A stretch of DNA of 64,000 nucleotides from MAG-120531 sp038125995 (GCA_038125995.1 JAYPEX010000005.1:1-64000); one strand, 5' to 3'; shown: positions 32,610-42,343, numbered from the stretch's first letter. The notes: generated by a model from the letters alone, not told the origin. Numbers and translations: made by a program.

Positions 32610-33158
32610 TTAAAAATCAATTTCAATTAACAACTCATTGGTTCTATTAAAAATTCGGTAGGGCGAATTATACACAAGTAACAGGGGTGCACCAATCATT
32701 TTGAGTTGATAGTTATCTGCTAATTTTTGGAGTCTTCTTGTTTGCTCTTTTTTTCTATTTTGAGTCGCATACCCTGAAAAACGAATTGCTAAAAAATAGC
32801 CTGGTTTTGATTCGAAAATTCGAACGTTTTTGGAACTAGCATTGGGGGTATTTTGTGAATCAAAGCGTTCGGGTAGTACAAACTCCATGATGGGTTTGCC
32901 ATCGGTGGTGCTTTGATAAACTGGGGTGGTCATTTCAATTTTTTGCTGACTTTCATTAGCGCCAGAGATGTATTGGAATAAAGGGCCAAATGCTCCGTTG
33001 GATTGAATTTTCATTACCGGAGGGTAGTAGCGTAGTTCAGCATCCTCATAAGTTTTTACGATCTCGTATTTTTGTGTTTGATAAGTTGTGGCTATGATTG
33101 GATGACTCAAGTTGATGATAAAAAACAGTTGTACAAAAAGGAGGATTTCCAAAATCAA
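32610..33158 (-). CDS. SOUL-family heme-binding protein, exported
   Basis: 182 residues with a signal peptide-like start (ILEILLFVQLFFIINLSHPIIA). The SOUL/HBP pattern follows: YEIVKTYEDAELRYYPPVMKIQ, FGPLFQYISGANESQQKIEMTTPVY (the conserved K-I-x-M-T-x-P-V), MEFVLPERFDSQNTP, and GYFLAIRFSGYATQNRKKEQTRRLQKL, ending LLVYNSPYRIFNRTNELLIEI. Family members bind heme or tetrapyrroles loosely; the bacterial role is unclear. It is upstream of the SDR gene. Confidence 0.88.
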   Translation of the reverse strand: MILEILLFVQLFFIINLSHPIIATTYQTQKYEIVKTYEDAELRYYPPVMKIQSNGAFGPLFQYISGANESQQKIEMTTPVYQSTTDGKPIMEFVLPERFDSQNTPNASSKNVRIFESKPGYFLAIRFSGYATQNRKKEQTRRLQKLADNYQLKMIGAPLLLVYNSPYRIFNRTNELLIEIDF

Positions 33159-33283
33159 TATTAAAACCTCAAGTTACGAAATCCTTATGAATTCAATTGG
33201 TCATATAATGTATTCTGATACTTAAAAGTATACATTGAGAAATATGTTGCTAATTTTGATTCAATTATTGCAAAAAAACACCT

Positions 33284-36200
33284 CTATGGTTTTAGTTCCA
33301 TAAAATTTTCTTTGAATACCTGTCTTAAATAAAACAATAGTTCTTTTGCATTTTCTTTTGAGAAGACCATTGGCGGCTTAATCTTGAGTACATTGTGATC
33401 TGGTCCATCGCTACTCATTAAAATTCCATAAGCTTTCATCCGATTTACAAGATAGCTCGTTTGAGCTGCTAGAGGATTTAAATCCCGGTCTACCAATTCA
33501 ATTCCCAAGAAAAGTCCTTGCCCGCGTACCTGTCCTATGATTGGAAATTCATTTGAGAGTCGTTCTAATTCTTGTTTTAAAAAGTCACCTACCTCTAGAG
33601 CGTTTGCTTGAAGTTGTTCTTCTTGAATGGTTTTTAAAACCTGAGTTGCAATGGCACAAGAGACCGGATTACCACCGAATGTGTTGAAGTATTCCATTCC
33701 ATTGGCGAAGGCCTCTGCAATTTCTTTGGTGCAAACCACTGCAGCTACAGGATGTCCATTACCTAAGGGTTTTCCAATGGTAATGATATCTGGTATGACA
33801 TCGTGTAACTCAAAACCCCAAAAAGTTGATCCCATCCTTCCACACCCTACTTGTACTTCATCAGAAATGCAGACACCTCCGGCTTGTCTGACGTAATTAT
33901 AGATTTTTTTTAGAAATCCTTTAGGGAGTTCAATTTGACCACCACAACTGATGATTGGTTCTAGAATTAACGCGCTAACACCTCTGTTTTGATGTTCAAT
34001 TTGATCGATGCATTTTTTTACTTCCTCTGCGTATTGATCGGTAGCTGTAGAACCCTTATAGATTCCTCTAAAAGTATCGGGTAGTGGAAAAATATGGGTG
34101 TGCTCTGGGGCTCCATTTCCACCTTTTCCATCAAACTTATAAGATGAAATATCGACACAAAGGTTGGTATTGCCATGATAACCTACTTGGGAAGCAATAA
34201 TGTCTTTTTGACCCGTAAAGGTCTTTGCCATTCGAATGGCCAATTCATTGGCTTCACTTCCAGAATTGACATAGTGTACGACACTTAACTTTTCGGGTAA
34301 GGTCTTTAAGAGTTCTTCGGTTAATTGGCTAATGTTCTGGTGTAAATATCGAGTATTGGTATTGAGTAGCCCCATCTGCTCTTGACCAGCTTTGACCACT
34401 TTGTAATGCTCATGTCCAACATGAGCAACATTGTTCACCGTGTCGAGGTAACAGTGTCCGTTTTGATCGATTAAATACGCTCCTATCCCACGTACTATTT
34501 TAATGGGTTCTAGGTATTGGAGACTCAATCCTTTTCCTAAATGTTCTTTTCGGAATTGGATAAGATTCTCATTGGTTTGGTACTTTGGTTTTTCGAGTGC
34601 CTTTGATTTAAACAATAGATTGGGGTCTGGACATAAACTTTTCCATAATTCTTGTTGTTGGTGATACATGACTCCTGGAAAATCAGTTTGGTAATCAAGC
34701 ATGGAAAGCATCAGTTGAAAATGCAAATGGGGGGCCCAATTACCATTTTCAGGATAGCTTCCAAGTTCAGCAATTAGAGTCCCTCTTTTGATCTGATCGC
34801 CGATTTGATGTTGGGTTACACTTGCAACTGTGTTATGGCCATACAATGAATAAAAACAGAGGTCATCAAAAACGTGCTTTAGAATTAATAGACCCCCGTA
34901 TTCTTTATTTCCAGCATCGTTGATCGCAGTGACCACCTCTCCGTCAAATAAGGCGTGTACGGGGGTATAGGCGGGAAGCCAAAAGTCAACTCCAAGGTGA
35001 ATACTTCTTGTTTCCGGTCCTGAGTTTCCTATCTTATTGTAGGAGGCTGTCCCGTAAATGGAGCGAGGTTCTAGGTATCCTCCTGCTAGAATGGTATCAG
35101 GATGTAGTTTTTGCAGTTGTTCTATTTTAAATTGGAACCAATCCAGGTGATTGTATTCGCTTGGGTGTCCTATCCAAGGACTTGAAACGCTTAAATCGAG
35201 TCGTTGCAATTCGTTTTTTCCGATGGTAGGAAATAAATCTTGGACGTTAATGGAAAGCTTCGTTGCTAAAGCTTTGAATTGCTCTTCCATAGGATGTGGG
35301 GACATACCACAGGCCTGTCGAAATGCCATTAAGGCAAATTCACTGTTGATAGCGCTCCATTTCTTTAAGAGTTCCCAAGCACCTAGCTCACTGATTTGTA
35401 AATAGCTGTTATCTGGGTACTTGGTTTTGTTAATAGCTGATTGAGTTACGGAAATTACCAGTCGCATTCCAATAACGGTATATAAATGTTCTAATTCGAC
35501 TTCTTGTAAGGGAAAGGAATGATGATAGCCTTTGACAATTGGAATTGCTGCCTCAAGGGGGTCGTTGTGATGCATTACCGCATAGGTGCAGCAAACTGCA
35601 ACATCATTGATAATTTGTGTGTAAATGGCATCTCCAAAGTCAATCAGAGCTCTTACTTTAGGGGCTTTTAAGTGCTTTGAGACAACGATGTTGTTGTCGT
35701 TGGCATCGTTGTGAACCACCGATTTACGCAACGAATCATAAGTGTTCTTTTGGTTTTCAAACAATAATTGAAAATAGTTCAAAAGTTTTTTTTCAGTCTC
35801 GTCAAATAAATTTAAATGTTCCTTTGTCCAGAGTCCGTTAGCCAGATCCCAATCAAAAATTCGATGTGCAAGTGGATGATCAAAATCCAAAAGTGCTTGG
35901 GTTAATAGCCCACATTGGACTCCTAAACTGTATCGTAAATCGTCGAGTTGAGGATTGACAGCGCTCCATAACCTTCCCGGAATCCAAGAAAGTAATCGCA
36001 CATAGTACGAAGTCCCCGTTTGTGTAGTATAGATTGCAATAGCTTTTCCAAATCGATCTTTGTGAAGTTTTGGAACGTTCTTATAAACTTCAGAAGTTTC
36101 CAAAAAGTTCAATAATTGATCTTGAAAATCTAAATAATTCAGATCTACCTTTTGGTGAGAAATTTTTAGAACATAGCTTGGAGTCGAATGGAGTTCAATC

Positions 36201-36316
36201 CTAAAATTGAAATCGATTTCACCTGCTAATTGATGCGCTTTTCCATCAATTAAGTAGCAAGTTGATATTATGTGCTCTGCTATTTTTTCTGAAATTGGTT
36301 CAGGTTTTTGTCTCAT
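33284..36316 (-). CDS. Kinase-M23 peptidase-class III aminotransferase fusion
   Basis: 1010 residues with three domains. Residues 1-330 form an aminoglycoside-phosphotransferase/homoserine-kinase II fold with the catalytic loop VVHNDANDNNIVV (H202, D204) and the metal motif LIDFGDA. Residues 380-545 form an M23/LytM-type fold with H440xxxD444 (IHLGVDFW) and H530xH532 (APHLHFQL). Residues 590-1010 are a class III PLP aminotransferase with the cofactor lysine K849 in TIGKPLGNGHPVAAV. Fusions of this kind are known next to the phospholyases AGXT2L1/2, where a hydroxylysine- or ethanolamine-type kinase feeds a phospho-lyase. So the likely reaction is phosphorylation then elimination of a hydroxy-amine (inference); the M23 role is unclear. 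No signal peptide is seen. Confidence 0.88.
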   Translation of the reverse strand: MRQKPEPISEKIAEHIISTCYLIDGKAHQLAGEIDFNFRIELHSTPSYVLKISHQKVDLNYLDFQDQLLNFLETSEVYKNVPKLHKDRFGKAIAIYTTQTGTSYYVRLLSWIPGRLWSAVNPQLDDLRYSLGVQCGLLTQALLDFDHPLAHRIFDWDLANGLWTKEHLNLFDETEKKLLNYFQLLFENQKNTYDSLRKSVVHNDANDNNIVVSKHLKAPKVRALIDFGDAIYTQIINDVAVCCTYAVMHHNDPLEAAIPIVKGYHHSFPLQEVELEHLYTVIGMRLVISVTQSAINKTKYPDNSYLQISELGAWELLKKWSAINSEFALMAFRQACGMSPHPMEEQFKALATKLSINVQDLFPTIGKNELQRLDLSVSSPWIGHPSEYNHLDWFQFKIEQLQKLHPDTILAGGYLEPRSIYGTASYNKIGNSGPETRSIHLGVDFWLPAYTPVHALFDGEVVTAINDAGNKEYGGLLILKHVFDDLCFYSLYGHNTVASVTQHQIGDQIKRGTLIAELGSYPENGNWAPHLHFQLMLSMLDYQTDFPGVMYHQQQELWKSLCPDPNLLFKSKALEKPKYQTNENLIQFRKEHLGKGLSLQYLEPIKIVRGIGAYLIDQNGHCYLDTVNNVAHVGHEHYKVVKAGQEQMGLLNTNTRYLHQNISQLTEELLKTLPEKLSVVHYVNSGSEANELAIRMAKTFTGQKDIIASQVGYHGNTNLCVDISSYKFDGKGGNGAPEHTHIFPLPDTFRGIYKGSTATDQYAEEVKKCIDQIEHQNRGVSALILEPIISCGGQIELPKGFLKKIYNYVRQAGGVCISDEVQVGCGRMGSTFWGFELHDVIPDIITIGKPLGNGHPVAAVVCTKEIAEAFANGMEYFNTFGGNPVSCAIATQVLKTIQEEQLQANALEVGDFLKQELERLSNEFPIIGQVRGQGLFLGIELVDRDLNPLAAQTSYLVNRMKAYGILMSSDGPDHNVLKIKPPMVFSKENAKELLFYLRQVFKENFMELKP

Positions 36317-36471
36317 TTAGTGGATTTAGTGCTGTCTTAAAATTACAAATGTTTTTAGAAATAGGATTTTGAAGAGCCCTAATTAATCGATAAGTTTACT
36401 GCTTAATAAACCTATTAATTGTTATCATAACTTCAAAATACAAGAGAAAAACTTTATTGAATTTTTGTCTT

Positions 36472-36479
36472 TAAATTTG
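36472..36479 (+). promoter_or_regulatory. Possible -7 box of the GH13 gene
   Basis: TAAATTTG fits TAnnTTTG, 26 bases before the ATG at 36506. No convincing -33 partner is seen. Confidence 0.35.
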
Positions 36480-36505
36480 ATTGAGATATTTTTTAAAATT
36501 GATTC

Positions 36506-39500
36506 ATGATAAATTTTGCACTCCGTATCCTGTTCCTTTTAGTTACGATCAACGTTTTTGGTCAACAACAAACAGGGACCTTTGTTTTTACTCCTGACTC
36601 TTTCAACGAAAATGAAGTAGTGACTGTTACCGTTTCAAATGTCGATGCTTCACAGTGGGGTGTAACGGATCTCTATATTTGGTCCTGGTTTTTTGATCTG
36701 CAAGGCAATGCAGGAAGTAGTGATGCCAACTGGAATGGAGATTGGAATGACTCCAATGAGGGAATGAAGATGACCGATAATGGAGACGGCACCTATTCTT
36801 TTAGTTTTACACCTACGGAGTTGTATCAAACTACTGGAATTTCAAAAATAGGGGTTCTTGCCAAAGCCAAAGACGGATCAGGAGACAAGAAAACACAAGA
36901 CTATTTAAAAGAGGTAGGACGATTTAGTTTATCGATAAGTACTCCGACTACGAACAATGTTTTGATAGATGCTGGTGAGGCTGTTTCTGTAAGTGCAACT
37001 ACTGGAACTACTCAAGCAAATTTTGAACTTTATAGAGGTACCACTTTGATTGCAAGTGCCACAAATGTAACTTCGTATTCCTATACGATAAGTTCTATTA
37101 CGGAGTCTGGGGCGTATACTCTAAAAGCAATTGATGCTTCGGATCCATTGAGTTATCAGGAATACAGTTTTAATGTGACCATTAAACCAACGGTGACTCA
37201 AGCTGCTTTACCATCTGGATATGTCGATGGAGTGAACCGAAGAGCTGACAATAAGTACAGTCTTGTGCTCTACGCTCCTCACAAAAGTTTTGTCTATGTG
37301 ATTGGGGACTTTAATAATTGGGAAAAGAACGATGCCTATATGATGAAGTATGATCCTAATCAAAAACGCTTCTGGATAGATCTAGATCAATTGGACCCTA
37401 CACAGGAATATACCTATCAGTATTTTATTGATGGAGGAATGAAACTTGCAGATCCTTATTCAGAGGTGATTTTAGATCCTTGGAATGATCAGTACATCAA
37501 TGCCACGACCTACCCCAACTTAAAAGCCTATCCAACAATGGCATCGGGAGCAGTTTCTCTTTTGAGTAATGCTTCTGAAAATTACAATTGGACTACGACA
37601 ACTTTCGAGGCTCCTGTTCAGGAAGATTTGATCATCTATGAAGTATTGCTTCGAGATTTTGATACGGCTCATTCTTTTGATGCACTCAAATCGCGATTGG
37701 ATTATCTCAAGGAGTTGGGGATTAACGCTATTGAACTAATGCCGATTAATGAATTTGACGGCAATGAAAGCTGGGGATATAACCCTTCCTTTCATATGGC
37801 CTTGGACAAATATTACGGAACTAGAACAGCGCTCAAACAATTAGTAGATGCCGCTCACCAAAGAGGAATTGCAGTAATCATTGATGTGGTATACAATCAC
37901 GCTTCTTCACAAAACCCCTATTTTAGAATGTGGAACACCAAGCCTGAAGGATTTGATGGTGCTCCAACTTCTGAAAATCCATTTTTTCAAATATCACCAA
38001 TTAGTCAATCCTACCTCAATTTCTTTAACGATATCAATCACAGTTCAACAGCAGTGAAGGATTATCTCAAGAGAATCAACTCCTATTGGATGGAAGAGTT
38101 TAAGATTGATGGATTCCGATTTGATCTCTCTAAAGGGTTTACCAATGCGACTGATGCTGAGGCCTATAATTCAGGGAGAATTACCTATTTAAAATCAATT
38201 GCGGATGATATTTGGTCAGTAGATTCTGATGCCTATGTGATTTTGGAGCATTTTCAAAATCAAGAAGAACAAGAATTTTCTACTTATGGTATTATGACTT
38301 GGGGTGAAGAATTTCATTCCTTTTCTCAGGCTCAAATGGGGTATGATAATTCTGATTTATCAGGAGCTTATTATAAAACTAGAGGGTTTTCTAATCCAAC
38401 ACTGGTGAGTTTTATGGAGAGTCACGACAAGGACCGAGTGATGTATAAGAACCTCACCTTTGGAAATTCCAATGAAAATTATTCGATCAAGAATATACAA
38501 ACAGCGCTTGATCGAACCAAACTAACTGCGCCTTTCTTGTTTTTATTACCTGGACCTAAGATGTTGTGGCAGTTCGGTGAACTCGGTTATGACAAGAGTA
38601 TTTTTCAGTGTACAGATGGAACAGTTCCCCAGCCTTATGGAACAGATAATTGCAAACTTGGCAACAAACCTTCAGCCTGGGAAGATCAACTCAATTACAA
38701 TACGGATCCCTACCGATTCAATGTGTACAATAACTTTGCAAGAGTTATTAAACTCAAAAAGCAAGAAGCTATTTTTAATAGGGTTCCTCAGAACTTGGAG
38801 CTGTCTAATCAATATTTAAAAAAAATGATTTTTGTAGATCCAGAGGCTACTGGAGATGCAATTTCAAAGGTGATTGTAGTTGGTAATTTTGATTTGGTTC
38901 AAAGGACTGCGGTCTTCACTTTTGATGCGAGTAATCAGTGGTACGATTTGATCAAAAACAATGCTGTAGTTCCAATAGAAAATAATAAGTTGGAATTAAA
39001 TTTAGCTCCTGGACAATACGTGGTGATTGCTGATAAACCGACAACTTTGGATGATGGAAACCAACAAGATAATTGCCCTTATGTTGACAATCCTGATCAA
39101 ACAGATTCTGACAATGATGGACTGGGAGATCTCTGTGATGATGATGACGATAATGACGGAGTGCTCGATATATACGATAGCTGTCCAAATACCCCAGAAG
39201 GAGTTATGGTAGATGCCAGTGGATGTGAAGTGTTTAGTTTGTACCCAGGAACTTTTAGTGTTAAATCGATAGCTGCTAGCTGTATAGATGCTGCCAATGG
39301 AGTTATTGAAATTAGTTCCTCAAACACGAATTACAACTACAGTGTTTCCATATCTGGACAGGCGAGTATGACCTTAAATTCTGAAGCTGGATATACGCAA
39401 CAACTAACTGGATTGGATGTCGGAAACTACGATGTTTGTTTTAATGTCGATGGTCAAGAGGGATATATCCAATGTTTTAACGTTCAAATTGTAGAACCGG

Positions 39501-39958
39501 CTCCTTTATCAGCTAGTTCAAAAGTGAATTACAGTGATCGCTCGATACAATTGAGTATGAGTGGATCTGAGCGCTATACCATTACTCTTAATGGAACATC
39601 CACAGTTACGAGCAGTAGTGATCTTCGTTTGGATTTAAAATCAGGAATGAATTATTTAGAAATAACTACAGACCTTTCGTGTCAAGGGATTTTCTATGAA
39701 GAAGTTTTTGTGTCTGAAGAAGTACTCGTTTATCCAAACCCAACGACAAGTTGGACTCAGCTTTATGTAGGAGGAGTGGATACGGAAGTTGAGATTTCTA
39801 TCAGCGATCTAAATGGGAGACTTCACCAACTAAAAAAATATCAAATACCAGCAAATAGAGTTGTCGAACTTGATTTAAGTAATTATATTTCAGGTGTCTA
39901 CTTGATTCAAATGAGATCTAAGACTGTTGAGTCCAATTTAAAAGTAATCAAAGAGTAG
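36506..39958 (+). CDS. Secreted GH13 alpha-amylase with TSP3 repeats and T9SS tail
   Basis: 1150 residues with a signal peptide (ALRILFLLVTINVFGQ). Order: two beta-sandwich modules (20-240), a CBM48-like domain (245-340, with VYVIGDFNNWEKND), the GH13 catalytic domain (370-800) with nucleophile D540 (GFRFDLSKGF), acid/base E581 (VILEHFQNQ) and D641 (FMESHDKDR), a C-terminal barrel, thrombospondin type-3 calcium repeats (about 852-900, DNCPYVDNPDQTDSDNDGLGD), a beta domain, and a type IX sorting domain (1073-1150, VLVYPNPTTS). Starch, glycogen or related alpha-glucan is the expected substrate. The enzyme should be exported and attached to the surface. The lipoprotein gene starts four bases after its stop, so they form an operon. 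Confidence 0.93.
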   Translation: MINFALRILFLLVTINVFGQQQTGTFVFTPDSFNENEVVTVTVSNVDASQWGVTDLYIWSWFFDLQGNAGSSDANWNGDWNDSNEGMKMTDNGDGTYSFSFTPTELYQTTGISKIGVLAKAKDGSGDKKTQDYLKEVGRFSLSISTPTTNNVLIDAGEAVSVSATTGTTQANFELYRGTTLIASATNVTSYSYTISSITESGAYTLKAIDASDPLSYQEYSFNVTIKPTVTQAALPSGYVDGVNRRADNKYSLVLYAPHKSFVYVIGDFNNWEKNDAYMMKYDPNQKRFWIDLDQLDPTQEYTYQYFIDGGMKLADPYSEVILDPWNDQYINATTYPNLKAYPTMASGAVSLLSNASENYNWTTTTFEAPVQEDLIIYEVLLRDFDTAHSFDALKSRLDYLKELGINAIELMPINEFDGNESWGYNPSFHMALDKYYGTRTALKQLVDAAHQRGIAVIIDVVYNHASSQNPYFRMWNTKPEGFDGAPTSENPFFQISPISQSYLNFFNDINHSSTAVKDYLKRINSYWMEEFKIDGFRFDLSKGFTNATDAEAYNSGRITYLKSIADDIWSVDSDAYVILEHFQNQEEQEFSTYGIMTWGEEFHSFSQAQMGYDNSDLSGAYYKTRGFSNPTLVSFMESHDKDRVMYKNLTFGNSNENYSIKNIQTALDRTKLTAPFLFLLPGPKMLWQFGELGYDKSIFQCTDGTVPQPYGTDNCKLGNKPSAWEDQLNYNTDPYRFNVYNNFARVIKLKKQEAIFNRVPQNLELSNQYLKKMIFVDPEATGDAISKVIVVGNFDLVQRTAVFTFDASNQWYDLIKNNAVVPIENNKLELNLAPGQYVVIADKPTTLDDGNQQDNCPYVDNPDQTDSDNDGLGDLCDDDDDNDGVLDIYDSCPNTPEGVMVDASGCEVFSLYPGTFSVKSIAASCIDAANGVIEISSSNTNYNYSVSISGQASMTLNSEAGYTQQLTGLDVGNYDVCFNVDGQEGYIQCFNVQIVEPAPLSASSKVNYSDRSIQLSMSGSERYTITLNGTSTVTSSSDLRLDLKSGMNYLEITTDLSCQGIFYEEVFVSEEVLVYPNPTTSWTQLYVGGVDTEVEISISDLNGRLHQLKKYQIPANRVVELDLSNYISGVYLIQMRSKTVESNLKVIKE

Positions 39959-39962
39959 GAAG

Positions 39963-40673
39963 ATGAGAAAAGTATTATTAGGCATCGTCGTAATTAGTTT
40001 GAGTGTGTTTTCTTGTTCAAAAGACACTCCTGGTGGGGGTGGTGGAGGAACGACTCCAACACCAACTGCAAAGACACCTGGGAAAGCTGTTTTGACTTCT
40101 CCAGAGAACAACAAGACCTGTGAAGAGGTCAATACATCAGGTCAGGTTACATTTAGTTGGAATGCTTCAACGGACACCGATGCATATGATTTAAAGATCA
40201 CAAACCTCAATACTCAGGGAGTGAGCAATCAGAACAATTTAACAGCCACTTCCAAGGCGGTAACTCTAAGTAAAGGAATTCCCTACTCCTGGAGTATCAC
40301 TTCCAAAAACGAGGGAACGAAAACCACGACTAGTGATACTTGGCAATTTTATTTAGCAGGAGATGGAGTGGTTAATTACGCTCCCTTTCCAGCGACTGCA
40401 GTAAGTCCATCACCGGGAGCTAGTGTAGCACGAACAGGAGGCAAAGTAGCTGTAGCGTGGAGCGGAAGTGATGCTGATGACGACAGTTTAACGTATACTT
40501 TAGAAATGGACACAATCGATGGTATTCAAGAAGTAGTGATTGCAGAAGACATCAGCGTATCAAGTGTGGAAGTAAGCGTCGTAGCCGATACTGTTTACTA
40601 TTGGAGGGTGATTACATCTGACGGACAAAACACATCGACGAGTATCGTTTATACCTTTAGAACGACAAATTAA
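39963..40673 (+). CDS. Surface lipoprotein with two FnIII-like domains
   Basis: 236 residues. Signal peptide with lipobox (LGIVVISLSVFSC, lipid on C18), a flexible GGGGGG and TPTPT linker, and two fibronectin-III-like repeats: PGKAVLTSPENNKTCEE...VTFSWNAS...YDLKITN...IPYSWSITSKNEG...TWQFYLA and AVSPSPGASVAR...VAVAWSGSDADDDSLTYTLEMDT...YYWRVITSDGQNTSTSIVYTFRT. It starts four bases after the GH13 gene and is translationally coupled in all likelihood. This suggests a cell-surface partner that binds glycan or the enzyme, comparable in placement to SusE/F-type lipoproteins, though no homology to those is claimed. Confidence 0.75.
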   Translation: MRKVLLGIVVISLSVFSCSKDTPGGGGGGTTPTPTAKTPGKAVLTSPENNKTCEEVNTSGQVTFSWNASTDTDAYDLKITNLNTQGVSNQNNLTATSKAVTLSKGIPYSWSITSKNEGTKTTTSDTWQFYLAGDGVVNYAPFPATAVSPSPGASVARTGGKVAVAWSGSDADDDSLTYTLEMDTIDGIQEVVIAEDISVSSVEVSVVADTVYYWRVITSDGQNTSTSIVYTFRTTN

Positions 40674-40684
40674 TCGTACATAGT

Positions 40685-41416
40685 TTATATTTTGTGGTAA
40701 ACTTCCTCAAAGGGAATTCTACAGCGTTCTCCCCAAATGCCGTCATCTCCTTTTCGAATACCACAGGAGATCGCCATATTAATTTCAGCACCATTAGGCA
40801 AGTTGAGTAAGCTTTTCATTCTTCTGCTATCCAATCCTTCGATGGGACAAGTATCATATCCTTGTTCAGCCATCGCCAACATAAATGTTTGAGCAGCAAG
40901 TGCACAAGACTTATGTGCTACTGCTCTAATGTCACTTTCAGATACCTCTCTAACAATGGGTTTAAACAAACCAACGGTTGAGGTAATTAAGACTCTAATA
41001 GCTCCTAATATTCCATAAAATCTAGCGTATAAAAAAGGCATGATTTTACCATAGTACACTTCGCGATCTTTGATACGTTTCAGCTGTCGCGCTACTGGAC
41101 TGTAATTTTTGATATTATCACGTTCAAACTCTAACACGTATTGGGCTCGCTTGCGGTGTAAATCCTGTCGGGTCACAAACACTACAATTTCTTTGGCGGT
41201 TCGAGTAGCGGATTGATTTAAACAGACTTTTGAAACCTTTTCTTTTAAATCTTCTTGAGTAACGTGATAAAACTCCCACAACTGCATATTAGAGCTATTA
41301 GGAGCAAGGGTTGCAAGTTCTAAACAGTGCTTTACCTTTTGAGTGTCAATTTCTTTCTCGGGATCATAAACTCTAACTGAGCGCCTGTAATTTAAAAGTT
41401 CTTCTAAGTTCATCAA
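40685..41416 (-). CDS. Nitroreductase-family flavoprotein
   Basis: 243 residues. The N-terminus MNLEELLNYRRSVRVYDPEKEI gives the FMN-phosphate arginines (RRSVR), LATLAPNSSNMQLWEFYHV is the second FMN segment, and AVAHKSCALAAQTFMLAMAEQGYDTCPIEGLDSRRMKSLLNLPNGAEINMAISCGIRKG is the conserved C-terminal core. It reduces nitro compounds, quinones or similar acceptors with NAD(P)H. An insertion between the two halves (about 85-140) contains hydrophobic stretches (FLYARFYGILGAIRVLITSTVGLF), which is larger than usual. It is 17 bases downstream of the creatininase-family gene, so co-transcribed. Confidence 0.85.
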   Translation of the reverse strand: MMNLEELLNYRRSVRVYDPEKEIDTQKVKHCLELATLAPNSSNMQLWEFYHVTQEDLKEKVSKVCLNQSATRTAKEIVVFVTRQDLHRKRAQYVLEFERDNIKNYSPVARQLKRIKDREVYYGKIMPFLYARFYGILGAIRVLITSTVGLFKPIVREVSESDIRAVAHKSCALAAQTFMLAMAEQGYDTCPIEGLDSRRMKSLLNLPNGAEINMAISCGIRKGDDGIWGERCRIPFEEVYHKI

Positions 41417-41433
41417 TGGATATAAAGTTCTAA

Positions 41434-42195
41434 TTACTCGTATAAATCGTTCACATTAGCCTTCGATAAATCCACAAATAAATCACTGATTTTATCGGTG
41501 AGATCATTAAAGAAACGTTCACCCTTTTCAGCGGTAGATTTTTTGGGATTACCAATACCTGTATCTTCACTAACTTCGGACCATTTTCGCTCAGCCCAGG
41601 CCCATTTTTCTCGAATTCCCTTCACCTTGTGTTTCTTTTCTTTTCCCATTCCTGCGCTGTTTAGTGAAGATACTAAATGAGGATGTAAGTGCATCATTAA
41701 ACTTGTTTCCATTTCATCGGCATGATCTCCATCCTCTTCGAAGTAGTTCCTCTTATCCAATACTTGATAGAAATTGCAAAAGCTCAAGAGCATTTCTGGA
41801 AACTCCATTCCTAATTGTCTGAGCATGGGTTTAAAATCATTGCCTCCATGACTATTGAGGATCAAAAACTTCTTGATATTTTGACGATTTAAAACGGTCA
41901 AGATATCTCTGATGATGGCCATCTGAGTAGTAGGATTCATATTGATGTCGAGATAGATATCACTTTGACCCGTATTGACTCCAAATGGAATGGTTGGAAG
42001 TACAATGACTTTTGCATTTTTCTCAGTGGCTTTACGAGCCGCTTCAGTGGCGATGGCATCACCTTCATAAACATCAGTCCCATAGGGCAGGTGGTAATTG
42101 TGAGCTTCTGTTGCGCCCCAAGCCATAACTGCTACTTCGAAGCGTTCTGTTTTTAAATTTTTCCAATTGTTTTCAGCGAGCAGGTAGGTTCTCAT
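41434..42195 (-). CDS. Creatininase-family amidohydrolase (cytosolic)
   Basis: 253 residues without a signal peptide. The metal-binding pattern is complete: VMAWGATEAHNYHLPYGTD, LNSHGGNDF, DGDHADEMETSLMMHLHP. This 'MEWGATE.HN.HLPY.TD' type is a Bacteroidota-specific branch whose substrate is not known, different from the secreted enzyme at 11591. The first gene of a two-gene operon with a nitroreductase, suggesting a linked step in cofactor or xenobiotic metabolism (inference). It is divergent from metY. Confidence 0.87.
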   Translation of the reverse strand: MRTYLLAENNWKNLKTERFEVAVMAWGATEAHNYHLPYGTDVYEGDAIATEAARKATEKNAKVIVLPTIPFGVNTGQSDIYLDINMNPTTQMAIIRDILTVLNRQNIKKFLILNSHGGNDFKPMLRQLGMEFPEMLLSFCNFYQVLDKRNYFEEDGDHADEMETSLMMHLHPHLVSSLNSAGMGKEKKHKVKGIREKWAWAERKWSEVSEDTGIGNPKKSTAEKGERFFNDLTDKISDLFVDLSKANVNDLYE

Positions 42196-42282
42196 AGATA
42201 GGGTTTTTGTTTTAGCTATCCATTAAAATTAGTGATATAAAGTCAATTGTCCATATATTTAACAGATGGATTTATTATATAA

Positions 42283-42303
42283 TTCCTATATATATAATAG
42301 GAA
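42283..42303. promoter_or_regulatory. Inverted repeat in the metY leader, possible operator
   Basis: Arms TTCCTAT and ATAGGAA pair perfectly around an AT-only centre, 21 bp in all. It covers the place where a -33 box would lie relative to the TATTTTTG -7 box at 42320-42327. It is a candidate binding site for a regulator of methionine/sulfur genes. Confidence 0.4.
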
Positions 42304-42319
42304 ATTAAAATATTATGAG

Positions 42320-42327
42320 TATTTTTG
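42320..42327 (+). promoter_or_regulatory. Possible -7 box of metY
   Basis: TATTTTTG fits TAnnTTTG and lies 16 bases before the ATG at 42344. There is no clear -33 element, which would be replaced by the palindrome. Confidence 0.4.
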
Positions 42328-42343
42328 ACCAAAATTTTAAACG

